Program-made: the position numbers and the translations under genes
NCBI GenBank assembly: GCA_008729055.1
Contig: SDUX01000003.1
Span: 992,001 to 1,056,000, forward strand
Reading direction: 5' to 3'
DNA from: Pyropia haitanensis
Lineage: Eukaryota; Rhodophyta; Bangiophyceae; Bangiales; Bangiaceae
DNA length: 64,000 nt
Notes under the pieces: model-generated
Database searches by the model: none
The model's input: the letters and a program-made list of their open reading frames with translations, nothing else
What the model was told of the DNA's origin: nothing
Shown here: positions 22,040-32,285 of the stretch, piece after piece
How positions within the stretch are numbered: the stretch's first letter is position 1
Layout: the number at the start of each line of letters is the position of its first letter

Positions 22040-23391
22040 AGCGGCGCGCAAAGTCAAGAGGTGCGGGGGTGGGGGGGGGGACGGGGAGGGAAAGGGAGGG
22101 CGTCTTTGCCGTAGGCGGCAGGTACAGGCTGTGGGGTGGCGTACGTAGGAGGGCGGGTATCTGGAGGGTGCGGGGACGCGACGATGCGGGCCACACGCGG
22201 TCCTCGCGTGGGTTGTATCCATACAGTTGATTGGATCTCTCCTGTGCGACACTATTTTGGAGATCTCATTGGTGCAAGCGTACCCAAATCCTCGAATGAG
22301 CGCTTTGAACGATACGCGCAGCGAAAACTGGATGCTCCACATGCCTTTTGTGAATGAGCCGTCTCCGGTACCCCGGCCGTCTCCAGTACCCCGGCGAGCT
22401 CCATCTCCCCGCGACGACGCCTTGACACCCCCCCCCGCAACTCACCTGTCGCGCGTCCACCGCAGAGTCCCCGCATCGTCTAGGTGGGTGCACGCCGGCT
22501 GCAGCGTGAAGCGCGGCCGTCTGCCGGAACGTCCGCGGCCGGCTGGCGAACGCCCCGGTGCGGCGGCCGGCTGTCCCCGCCCCGTCACCGCTGGGGTGAT
22601 GGCGGTGGCGTACGGGTGCCCCGTGGCGGCGGCCGCCGTGGTCTGCGCTGTCTCCGTCTTCCTTTCCTTTTTTTGTTTTCTACTTTTTTTGTTTTTTGTC
22701 GCACCGCTGCCGCTGGCTTGTGGGCAAGGACCCGGCCGGCGTCGCCGCCTCACCCCTGCCGCCCGCACCGCCGCTGCCGCCTCAGCCGGCGTCGCTCGCT
22801 CGCTGACGCAACGCCAGGCCAGCAGCCGCCCTCTTCCCGATCACAACACGCTCCCGCCGCGCGTGGAAGCATGTGGCCACGCGGGAGCAGGCAGAGCCAA
22901 CCAGAAAGTAGAGAAAATTGAAAACCCTACGGCGGCGGAGGGAGGGACAGCGCGTCAGCGCGGCACACCGGCCCGCCTGCGCGCCGGGGCGGAGATAGAC
23001 GCCCGTGGCCGCGACGGGGAGCGCGCCAGGTGGCGGCGGGTGGCTGGCGGGCGGGCGGGGGAGGGAATCTTGCGCCAGAGCGAGGGGAAACGCCTTGCAG
23101 GGGGACGCTCCCACCAGCGCGGGGGCGCCGCTCCCCCCGCCGCGGCGCGCGGGCGGACGCCCACAAAGGGGGGCGTGTGGGGGCGGGGGGGATTCGGCAT
23201 GCCAGCCTTCATAAGCGGACGCAGCAAGCTGCAGAACACGTGGGTAGAGGTGGCTGCCCGCCGCGCACCCCACCCCACGGCCGTCAGCACCCGGTTCTCC
23301 GCCTCTGCTTGCCCAATCCTCTTGTGAAGTTGGGTGCCTCTCGGCCCCTCCCGCCTCCCTCCGCTATCCCCGGCCGCTGTGTGCCGGCGCC
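22040..23391. other. Intergenic region (1.35 kb)
   Basis: The part 22190-22360 is AT-richer than its surroundings. A T-rich tract lies at 22665-22700. Open frames here have no recognisable protein character. The last 60 bases are C-rich and probably the leader of the next gene. Confidence 0.45.
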
Positions 23392-23877
23392 ATGGCGCTG
23401 CGCAAGCTGCTGCTCGCCTTGACCGTCGCTCTCGCTGTGGCCGTCACTGCGGTCGCCGCCGAGAAGGCCCAGCTGGACGACGGCGCCGTGGAGGACAGGT
23501 TTATGGGCGACCGCAAGGGCGGCGCGACCCCCCCCACCTCGCCGCCCTCCGACTTGATCGCGCCGCGGCCGCCCGGCCGCTGCCTCATCCGCCTGTGCGG
23601 CCGCGTCATCGTCAAGTCCATTTGCCCCTACTACTACCGCTGGTACGGGCTGGCGTACCCGCTGTGGGGGGTGCTCCCGGACGGCGGCCGCGTTGTCGGC
23701 AAGTGTACTCGCGTTCCCTGGTGTCCCTTCTGCTACAGGTGCCTGGCTCGCAAGCGGGCGAAGTGCGTCAAGGTGCTGCCGCGCTTTGTCAAGTGGTGGT
23801 ACTGCCGCAAGGGGGCGGGGGGGGAGCTGACGCCAGTGCTCAAGATGCTGTCAGACACGACACCGGCACAGGCGTGA
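23392..23877 (+). CDS. Secreted cysteine-rich protein, unknown function
   Basis: A 161-residue protein with a textbook signal peptide (MALRKLLLALTVALAVAVTAVAA, cleavage likely before EKAQ). After a Pro-rich linker comes a compact basic domain with nine cysteines (RCLIRLCGR, SICPYYYRWYG, GKCTRVPWCPFCYRCLARKRAKC, WWYCRKG), rich in Tyr and Trp. Its base and codon use are less extreme than its neighbours. Such small Cys-rich secreted proteins are often cell-wall, defence or signalling proteins, but no family was recognised. The ATG at 23392 is the only sensible start. Confidence 0.75.
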   Translation: MALRKLLLALTVALAVAVTAVAAEKAQLDDGAVEDRFMGDRKGGATPPTSPPSDLIAPRPPGRCLIRLCGRVIVKSICPYYYRWYGLAYPLWGVLPDGGRVVGKCTRVPWCPFCYRCLARKRAKCVKVLPRFVKWWYCRKGAGGELTPVLKMLSDTTPAQA

Positions 23878-25611
23878 CGCAAACGGGCGGGGACTGGGTG
23901 CCTTCCGTCGTCTCTTTCTGCCCTTCTGACACCGGGGAGGCTGCATGAGCGGCGAAGCCCATTGGAGATGTTGGCGGGGAGGGAAACGACGGAGGCACCT
24001 GTTGCAAGAACGCCTCTTGTCGAGTCAGTGCCGATAGGTTGCGCATGTGTGAGGTAGTCGTAGGAACGTGGCGGACTGCAGGCGGTGCCATAGGCCGCGC
24101 CTGCAACCTAAACGCGCGCGATTCCTCTTCATCAGAGATTCGTCTGGAGAGAACTTGGAAAGGGCACGGAGAGGGGGGGAGTATCCACTCTCGAGGGCAA
24201 CGGCCTTCCGTTCCAGTCGTACCGTGACGGGTTTTCTCGCGGCCCGCCCAGCCTACTTGGGTGCAGTCACGGTTTCTCGCTACTTCGTCATTCGTCATGA
24301 CGAGCGGAGAACTCTGGGGAGGTCCCCCATGGCCACCTGATACACCATGTATGTACTAGGTGGCCAAAGACACTCCAACGTTCCAGGCTGGTTCAGTGAC
24401 CATGTGTAGAAGGCCACGCGCAAGAGGCCACGCGCAAGAGGCCACGCGCCAGTGGCCACGCGCAAGCGGCCACGCGCAAGTGCCCCGGCCGGTGTACATC
24501 GGTCGCCCACTCTTGAGGGTCGCAGCCTGCGAGAGACGACCAGTCGACTACTGTCAGGATTTCACAGAAAATACGCTGTGTTCATGTCGCGGCCCAAACA
24601 CCACGTGGCCAGGTAGCAGCACAAACCTGAGCCAACTAGTTTGAAAATACAAGGGGTCTCCATAAAGTACTTGAAACCACGTGGCGTCCCAACCCGCGTG
24701 TTGTGGGTGAAGTCGCCCTGTGAGCCACACACTCACCCACATTTGTCTATTGATTCCGGCTGTGCCTCTCGCCAAGCAGCCACAGGGGCCGCGTCGTGCG
24801 CCTCGCTGACGCACGCGGGACCCCAAGGCAGCCGCGCCGCCAAGGTGGTGCCCGCCCAGCCCGTCCACGACCTTTGACCCGGTGGCGCGTGCCGACGCCC
24901 CCCCCCCCAGCTGGCGGGCTGTGGTGGTTGGGGGGAGTTTGAACAAGACAGCCCGAGGCGGGCGGCGGGGGGGGTGGCGGGCGTCTGTGGGACCCCGCGG
25001 CCCCCGCCGCGAGGGCGCCGTGCCCCTCCTCGTCGTCGCCTCGCGGTTGGGTGCCAGTGCCCACCGCCGTGCTCGCGCGCGCGGGGGTGTGTGGCCGGGA
25101 GAGGCGCGGGGGAGCGGTGCGTGGGGGGAGTGGCGGCGCATCGGGTTGGTTCGCCTCGCCCCCGTGGCTCGTGTCCCTTCCCACGCGGGTAGCGGCGGGC
25201 GGCGACGGCACCCGTGCGGTGACGCCACCGCGCGGCTGCCTGCGCGTGTGCGGTGGCTGCGTCGGGCGATCCGGCTCACGCTGACGGAGGGGGGGCGGCG
25301 GCCGCTGCCGAGCGGGGAGCGGGCGGCGACAGCCCGCCGCCCGGGGGGCGGCGGCCGCTGGCGGCGACTCGTTGGGGCCCTCTTCTGCAACCTCTGGCCA
25401 CCTCCTTCGTGCGGCTCCGGCCTCAATCGTCTTCTTCCCTCTCTCCCCCTGCTTCTCTTTCCCCCCCCCGCCCTCCCATTTTCCTTTTTTCCCATCCCCC
25501 CCCTCCCAATCTTCTTTGCCTTCCCATCCCCCCATCTTGTTCTCATTTGCCCCCCGCCCCCTCCTCTTTCCTCCTCCTTGCCAGTCGCTTTTTTTTTTGG
25601 ATTTCCCCATC
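23878..25611. other. Intergenic region (1.7 kb) with 14-bp tandem repeat
   Basis: Apart from the tandem repeat at 24412-24481, no structure was recognised up to 24880. The stretch 24880-25370 is G-rich low complexity. Positions 25400-25611 form a strong C/T leader for the hydrolase gene. Confidence 0.5.
24412..24481. repeat. Tandem repeat, five 14-bp units
   Basis: The unit GGCCACGCGCAAGA is repeated five times with one or two changes per copy. Confidence 0.92.
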
Positions 25612-27428
25612 ATGAACGTGCTGCTGGTCATCGCGGCGGTCCTTCTCTTGGGTGTGCCCTGCATGGGCGTCATGGCGACCACCCACCTGATGACCCGCCC
25701 GCCGTGGCACCACCCGTCGCCGCCGCCCCGCCGTCGGCGACGCGCTGCCGCATCGGCGGCGGCTGCGGCCGCGGCGGCGACCGCGGCGGCGGCCGCGGCG
25801 ACAGAGGCGGCGACAGAGGCGGCGGCGGCGGCCGACGGGGACCCCGCGCCGCCCGTCGCGCCGCGCCGGCTGTTCCGACGGCGGCGGCTGCGGCTGCGCC
25901 ACCGGGTGCGGCCGCCGCCGCCGCCGCCGACGCTGACGCGGCGGCACCTGCCGGTCGGGTGGGCGGCGGCCAATCGGGACCCGCTGACCGACCTGGGCCT
26001 CCCGTACACGGCGGTGGAGTTTCCACAGAGCGCGGAGGGGGGGGGGACGAGCGTCTCACGCTGCGGGGCTGGCTGGTGCCGGGCGCCGCGGCCGCCGACG
26101 CGGACGCCGCCACCGTTGCCGCCACCGACGCTGCCGCCGCCGCCGCCGACGCGGCGGCGACCGCGGCCGACGCCGCCGCCGTTGCTGCCGACGCGGCGGC
26201 CGCCGCCGAGGGGGCGACGGCGGGCGGCGCGCCGTCGGCCGGCGCCACCGCCGCCGCGACCGCCGCCGCGACCGCCGCGGTGGCGGCTACCTCGGCGGCC
26301 GCGCGCGTCGGGCCGGGCCTGTCCCCCCCCTACGCGGGCACCCGCTCGGTGGTGGTGGCGGTCCACGGCGGCGGCCGCGACCGCCGCGCCTTCCTCCGCC
26401 ACACGGGCGCGATTTTCCACCCCGCTGGGCTGGACACGCTCCTCTTTGACTGTGCCGGCCACGGGCTGTCGGACGCCCGCCGCCCGTGGCCGCTGTCGAC
26501 GTGGCCGGGGCGGGCGCTGAGCTGGGGCACCCGGGAGCACGCGGACGTGGCGGGGGCGGTTGCGTGGGCGCGCCGGTCGGGCTACGAGCGGGTGGTGGTG
26601 GTGGCGACGTCGCAGGGCGCGGCGAGCACCCTCATTGCCGCGGCGCGGGCGGCGGGGGCGCGCCTCGCGCCGCCGCCGCGGTCGTGGTGGGCGGCCCTGA
26701 CGGGCTGGGGGCGGCCCGAGGAGGGGGTGGTGCTGCGGGCCGGGCCGCCCTGCGGTGGGGGCGGGGGCCGCCGCTGGGCCGACGCGCTCATCCTGGAAAA
26801 CCCGTTTTCCCGCCAAGAGTCGCTCGCCGCGCACGTGGCGGGGATGGTCTTTGCGCGGCTCTTCCGGTGGCCCATTGTCGGGCCCCCGCGGCTGGCCCTG
26901 CGGCGCGCCTGGGTCCGCCTCGCCGTCGCGCTGAGCATGTGGCGGACGGGCAACGTGGGCCGCCGGCGGCTGCGGCCCCTGGACATGGTCCCCGCCGTGC
27001 GGTTACCCATGCTCTTCATGCACGGCACGGGCGACACGCTGGTGCCGCACAGCCACTCGGTGGAGCTGGTCCAGGCGGCGGGGGGGGACGCGGGCGCTGC
27101 GCACGGGGCGGGCGCCGCGGCGGCCGCTGGGGACGGCCACGCCGGCAGCGGCAGCGGCAGCGGCTTGGACAGCGACGGCAGCAGGAGTAGCGGCAGTGAC
27201 GGGGACGGCGGTGGCGCCGGCGGGGGCGGCAAGGGGAGCAGGCGAGCGCCGCGGGCGCGCGCGCGGCTGTGGCTTGCCAAGGGCGCGGGCCACACCCTCC
27301 TGTTTGACGCCTACCCGAATGAGTACGCGCGGCAGGTGCTAAACTTTTTGGAGGATGTCGCACCGCCCCCTGCCGCGGCGGGGGGCAAGGTTAGGGATGG
27401 GGAGGTGGCATCCCCGTTAGCATCTTGA
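25612..27428 (+). CDS. Membrane-anchored alpha/beta hydrolase (ABHD13/Bem46-like)
   Basis: The ATG at 25612 follows a 200-base pyrimidine leader and begins with a signal-anchor helix (MNVLLVIAAVLLLGVPCMGV). That frame continues to DPLTDLGLPYTAVEFPQSAEGG, the usual entry to the hydrolase domain, then breaks at the G10 run 26037-26046. The next frame resumes exactly with DERLTLRGWLVPGA. One extra G restores continuity. The domain then shows SVVVAVHGGGRDRRAFL (oxyanion strand), LLFDCAGHGLSD, the nucleophile elbow VVVATSQGAASTL, the Asp-bearing PMLFMHGTGDTLVPH and the His-bearing KGAGHTLLF. An Ala-rich insert of about 75 residues (26080-26300) interrupts the early domain. The elbow has Ala instead of the first Gly of G-x-S-x-G. 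Family is clear; substrate unknown. Confidence 0.87.
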
Positions 27429-27709
27429 CCGCCCGCGTGTGGGAGATGGCGGTATCGCTTGGGACTGGATTGTTTGGGGGTTTTTATCACGTCTTGACGG
27501 GGGGGGGGCGAGGGCCTGTTTTTTCTCCCGGGACCACCAGTGCGTGCTCTCCTGCGTGGGCGCTGATCCGGGGTATCCCTCCCTCCACGGTGTATGCAGT
27601 GTACACCCCGATGGGGGGGGGGCCCTAGGTCTCTATGAAAACAAGGTCAGCTCAGCCCCTCGTCCCCCCCTCCGCCCCCCCGCCGCCGCCGCCCCCCCCC
27701 CGCCGGCGC
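27429..27709. other. Short convergent intergenic region
   Basis: It separates the hydrolase (+) and J-protein (-) stops and shows no features beyond G and C runs. Confidence 0.5.
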
Positions 27710-29131
27710 CTACCCCCGGTACGGCGAGCGGTTGCGCTCGCCGAGCTTTTTCCGCAGCACCTCGTACTGCTTGCACGCGGTCATTGGCATGGCCGCCGCC
27801 TTGTCCGCAAACGCCCGCCGCCGCGCCTGCCCGTGCACAAAGATGCGGTGGCTCTCCGCCGCGAACGCGGCGCGGCGCTCCAGCTCCGCCCCGCACGCGC
27901 TGAGCAGCCGGTCCAGCGCCTCGCCGTCTACCCACCGGTGCCACTTGCGGAGCGTGCCGCCGCGCACGTCGGGCGGCGGCCAGCCGGGGGCGGCGTAAAA
28001 GGGCACCCGCCCGACGGGGGTGGTGTGCTGCACGGCCATGCCGCGGGTGGGGGTGAGGGACACGGGCGCGCCGCCGCCGACCGAGCCGCCGATGAACAGC
28101 CAAAAGAGGACGGCGAGGAGGACCGCCCAGAGGGACATGGACCCAAAAGTCCACGGCTCGTCGTCGGCCGCCGCCGCCGCGCGCCGCGCGCGCGCTCTCC
28201 TGCCGCCCCGGCCCGCCGCGGCGGGCCGGCCGCCCCGCGCCGCGGCCTGCTCCTGAAAGAGCCACGAGAAAAAGTCCGTGTCGTCCAGCCCGCCGGCGGC
28301 GGCGCCACCAAAGCCGCCGCCCCCGCCGCCGCCGCCGCCGCCCATCCCGCCGCCCGTCCTCCGGCGGGCGCCGCGGGCGCGCGCGCCGGCCGCTCCCCCC
28401 CCCGTCTGCTGCCGAAACAGCTCGGCCATGAGGTCGGCGAGCGGGTCGCGGCCGACCCCCCCCCCACCCCCCGCCCCCCCCCCCCCCATCCCCCCAAACG
28501 GGGACGCGGCCGACGCGGCGCGCGCGCGCCCATCCTCCGCCGCGTCGCCGTGGAGGTCGTACGCCCGCCGGCGGGCCGGGTCGGACAGCACCTCGTGGGC
28601 GGTGGTGAGCTTTTGGAACGCCGCCTCCGCCCCCGGCGCCGTATTCTTGTCCGGGTGCACCTTGAGCGCCAGCCGCCGGTACGACCGGCGGATCGACTCC
28701 TCCGTCGCGGCCGCCGCGTCGTCCAGCCCGAGGACCTCGTAGTGGGTCTTGGCGGCCGCCAGCCGCCGCACCAGCGCCACCTGCTCCGGGGTGTGCGTCG
28801 GCGGCGCCGCCGCGCGGGCGGCCGCGTCGGCCGCCTCCCCAGCACGGCGGCGGCGGAGGTTGGCCGCCGCCCGCGCCGCCACCTCCGCGTCCGCCGCGGC
28901 ACGCGCGGCGGCGCGGCCGGCGGGGACGAGCTCCGCCTCGGCCGCCGCGCGCGCGGCGGCCAGGTCCGCGTCGGCGCCGCCGGCGGCGGCCGCCGCCGCC
29001 CCGTCGGTGGGACCCGGGTACATACGGTGGGACTTGGCCAGCAGCCGCCGCGCGCGGGGCAGGTCCCCCGCCGCCATGGCCGCCCGCGCCAGCGCAACGC
29101 ACCGCGCCGCGTCATCGCGGTTGGACTCCAT
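27710..29131 (-). CDS. DNAJB12/DNAJB14-like ER membrane J protein
   Basis: A single-exon 473-residue protein. It starts MESNRDDAARCVALARAAMA, the signature N-terminus of DNAJB12/14, and a TPR-like helical pair. The J domain (about 127-195) contains HPD at 159-161 in RRLALKVHPDKN and ends RRRAYDLHGD. A Gly/Phe-type linker leads to FFSWLF and a single membrane helix (WAVLLAVLFWLFIGG). The conserved C-terminal DUF1977-type domain follows. These proteins recruit HSP70 to the ER membrane for folding and ER-associated degradation of membrane proteins. The ATG at 29131 matches the family start; the upstream frame is open but unrelated. Ala-rich helix 45-110 is a lineage insertion. Confidence 0.93.
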   Translation of the reverse strand: MESNRDDAARCVALARAAMAAGDLPRARRLLAKSHRMYPGPTDGAAAAAAGGADADLAAARAAAEAELVPAGRAAARAAADAEVAARAAANLRRRRAGEAADAAARAAAPPTHTPEQVALVRRLAAAKTHYEVLGLDDAAAATEESIRRSYRRLALKVHPDKNTAPGAEAAFQKLTTAHEVLSDPARRRAYDLHGDAAEDGRARAASAASPFGGMGGGGAGGGGGVGRDPLADLMAELFRQQTGGGAAGARARGARRRTGGGMGGGGGGGGGGFGGAAAGGLDDTDFFSWLFQEQAAARGGRPAAAGRGGRRARARRAAAAADDEPWTFGSMSLWAVLLAVLFWLFIGGSVGGGAPVSLTPTRGMAVQHTTPVGRVPFYAAPGWPPPDVRGGTLRKWHRWVDGEALDRLLSACGAELERRAAFAAESHRIFVHGQARRRAFADKAAAMPMTACKQYEVLRKKLGERNRSPYRG

Positions 29132-29987
29132 GGAGGGGACCACACGGCACCACTGGCCGGGGGGGGGGGGGGGCCAGGTGGAGGGGGGGGAGGCGGACCG
29201 CAGCTGTGCCGCCAGGGGGTCACCACGGCTACCCGCCCCAAGCAGCCACGTCCCTCTCACCTGATAACGTCCCCAAAATTGTACAGCGACGGCGACAAGG
29301 GGCGATGAAGAACGAGCTGCGAGAGGGCAATGCGCCACGCCCACGGACAAACCAGCCGCAGACCGCCACCAGCCTAGACCAGCAGCCGCCGAGCCGCGGT
29401 CCGCACGGCGCAACAGCCAACCGCCGTCCCCGCCGCCGCCGCCGCCACCACCGCCACCGCCGGCACCGCCGCCGCCGCCGCCGCCGCCACCTCCTCCGCC
29501 AACCCCACCCCGCCGACGCGACCGCCCGCCCGCAGCCGAGCCGCGCCGCCACCGGTCGCGGCGACCCCCCCCACCCTGCTGTCCGACGCACGTGTGGGGG
29601 GGCAGGTCGGCGGGGGGTCCGGCGCCGCGCTCGCTTGCGCACACCCCCCCCCCCCTCCCGCGGCGCACTCGCGGTGGCGCGCCGCGCGTGGTGGCAACGT
29701 GCCACGCGTGCGGGGTGCGGCTGACGGCGGCGTGGTGGGGGCCCCTGTGCTGGGGCGCGCTACTTTTTTGTCTCCCTTTTCTTTTTGTCCACGCGACGAA
29801 GAAATGGCTCGCGACGGGATCCGCCCCGTCGGCGGTCTTGACACGTGGCCGGCGTGCCACCCAGGCCGGCACGCCGGCGCGCCCGCGGCCGTGCGCGCAT
29901 GACCAGCGCCGGTGGGGGCCGCCCTCCCCCTCCCGGCGCAGACGGCCACCCCTAGAAAGGAGTGGCGAGCGGGTCCCCCTCCCCCCC
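29132..29987. other. Intergenic region (0.86 kb)
   Basis: This is the J-protein promoter side and the frataxin 3' side. A GCC/CCACCG-rich block lies at 29425-29500. No coding signal was recognised. Confidence 0.45.
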
Positions 29988-30903
29988 TCATACCTCCCCC
30001 GGCGGCACGGCGAGCCCCCCCCCTAGCTCGCGCACGAGCAACGCCCACAACCCCCCCCCCCCCGGCACGCGTGCCACCCCCCCCCCTCTACCGCCCACCC
30101 GTACCGGGCGGGCCCCGACACGGGGGAGCTCACCCAGATCTGCCGGTTGGGCGTCTGCAGGTTGAGCACGTACACCCCGCCGGTCGGCACGGCGGGCGCG
30201 TGGCGCCCCCCCCCCCCCCCTCGACGCCGCCGTCGGCGGCGCCTGGGCCTGCCGCCGCCGCCGGCGGCGGCGGCTGCGCGCCCACCTCGATGCGCAGCAC
30301 GCCCGCGGTGAGCTCCACGTCCCACCCGGGGAGCGTCTCGAGGCCCGCCTCGGCGAGCGCGTCGGCAACCGCCTCGAGCGTCGCGGTCGCGGTGTCGGTA
30401 AAGGCCGACGCGGCCCAGCCGTCGGGGGTGGCCAGCCGTGGGGGGACCGGGCGGGACCCGCCGCCGCCGTCCGCGGCGCCCACAGCGTCAGCGGCGGCAG
30501 GCGCAGCGGGGGGGGAGGCAGGGGTGGGGGGGGAGGGGGCGCCCGCGGCGGCGGTGGTGGCCACCCGCCTCCAGCCGGCGGCCGCCGCCACGCGGGGGGG
30601 AGCGGCCGCCCGCCCGCGGGCGGCGCCGACGGCAGCCGCCATCGTGCCCGTCACGGGCGAACAAACCGCTGCCAGGCGGCGGAAAGGGGGGGCGAGGGGG
30701 GGTAGCGCACCCCCGCCGGCGGCGGCGGCGGCGGCGGTGGCAGTAGCGGAAGCAGCGGCGGTGGAGGCGGCGGCCGCCGCGGCGGGGCCGCCACCGGCCA
30801 GGGGCGCCGCCGCCGCCACGTGGGGGGGCGGCCGCCACGCCGCGCCGCGGGTGGCGGTGGTGGAGAGGGCGGCGCCGCTGGCAAACAGCCGCCGGGATGC
30901 CAT
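29988..30903 (-). CDS. FXN: Frataxin, mitochondrial iron-sulfur assembly
   Basis: The protein is read in three successive frames. From ATG 30903: a basic, Ser/Ala-rich mitochondrial presequence ([20 protein letters not shown]), then a long Ala-rich linker, then [36 protein letters not shown], the first helix and strands of frataxin. After the C15 run (30206-30220), the next frame continues [29 protein letters not shown], the strongest frataxin signature. After the C13 run (30051-30063), the third frame gives [16 protein letters not shown] and TGA at 29988, the expected C-terminal helix. Each shift is explained by one missing base. Frataxin modulates cysteine desulfurase in Fe-S cluster synthesis. 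The conserved acidic helix-1 residues are partly kept ([14 protein letters not shown]). Confidence 0.9.
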
Positions 30904-31546
30904 CACAGCGGCGGGGGGGTGGGGGGGGGAGGGCGGCGGGCGTTGCCGGTAGCGCGCGCACGGCCGCGTGCCGCGCGGAAGAGGTGTGCGTGAAGACGCT
31001 GGTGGGAGGGAGCGAAGGAAACGCACGCCGGCGCGGCGCTGTCGATTCGGGCCCCTCGAGCCGCGCCGCCGTGGCGCGAACGCCACGTGGCATACCCCCC
31101 GTGTGGCCCGCCACGGGCGGCCGCCGTGTCGCGTCCACCGCGAGCGCCACGCGATGGCGGTCCCGGTGGCGACTCTCCCGCGTCCCCCCTCTCCGCCCCC
31201 CCCCCGCCGCCATTTCTGCGGCACCTGGCTGGGGCGGCAGACGGCGCCCCACGCCCCTGCCCTCCCGACCGTCCCTGCGCAGCACGGTCGCGCCGGTGGG
31301 GGCGTCGACCGGCGGGCGGCGGCGCGGCTGCTGACAAACGGGCGGCCATTCTCCCCCCACCTGACAGCCATCTGCCATTGCCGCCCTGCTTACTGACCCG
31401 TCCGGTCGTCGCCGCCCCCCCTTCCTCCCCCCCCCCTCCGCTGCCCAACTCTCCCTCCTCTTCCCTCCTCCTTTTGTGTTTTTTCTTCTTCTCCCTTTCC
31501 CCCACCCCCCCCCTGCTTTCTTCCTGCCGTCCCTCACCCCATCAAC
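30904..31546. promoter_or_regulatory. Divergent promoter region, frataxin / membrane protein
   Basis: The frataxin side is C-rich when read on the minus strand (30904-30950). The + strand side (31400-31545) is a C/T-rich tract running into the ATG at 31547. No specific element was recognised. Confidence 0.5.
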
Positions 31547-32244
31547 ATGCGTCCCCCCCCGCCGCCCACCCTCGCCGCCTCCGTCGCCGCCACCCTGTCG
31601 GCCACCGCCGCGGACCCGCCCCTGGCGGTCACCCTCGCCGCCGCCGCCACCGCCGCCATCGCCGCACCGACGCTCACCGCCTGGGCGGTCACGCCCGCGC
31701 TGGCGCCGCCGCCACCCCCCCCGCCGCCGCCCGCCGCGGCCGCGCTGCTGCCGTCGGCCGCGGCGGTCGCGGCGGTCGCGGCGGCGGTGGTGGGGGGGGT
31801 GCTGGGGGGTGGCGCCTCGCGGGCGTCGTGCCACCACCGCCGGGGGGAGCAACGACGGGCTGGTGGGGGGGGGCGGGGGGGACGTCCCGCTGGGTTCACG
31901 ACCACGCTGCCAATGTTGGGGGGGGGGGGGAACCACTGGACGAGCCGGGGGGTGCCGGGGGGGGGCGCCGCGCCGCTGCTTGGTGGCGCTGGGCCGCGTG
32001 GTGGCCCACGCCCTCGCCACGCGCGGGCCGCCGCCGCCGCCGCGGCGACGCGGGCGCGCTCGCGGCGGTCACCGCCGCGACCGCCGCGGCGGCGGTCGCG
32101 CGCGTCGCGGCGATTGGCGCGGCGGGCGTGACGGCCGCCGCCGCGGCGCGGGTGGTCGGCCTCGCCGGTGCGGTGGCCCTCTGCCGCCGCGCCGTGCCCC
32201 GGCCGCCCCCCTCCGTGGCGTCGGTGGCGCCCCCCTCCGCCGCT

Positions 32245-32285
<41 letters not shown>

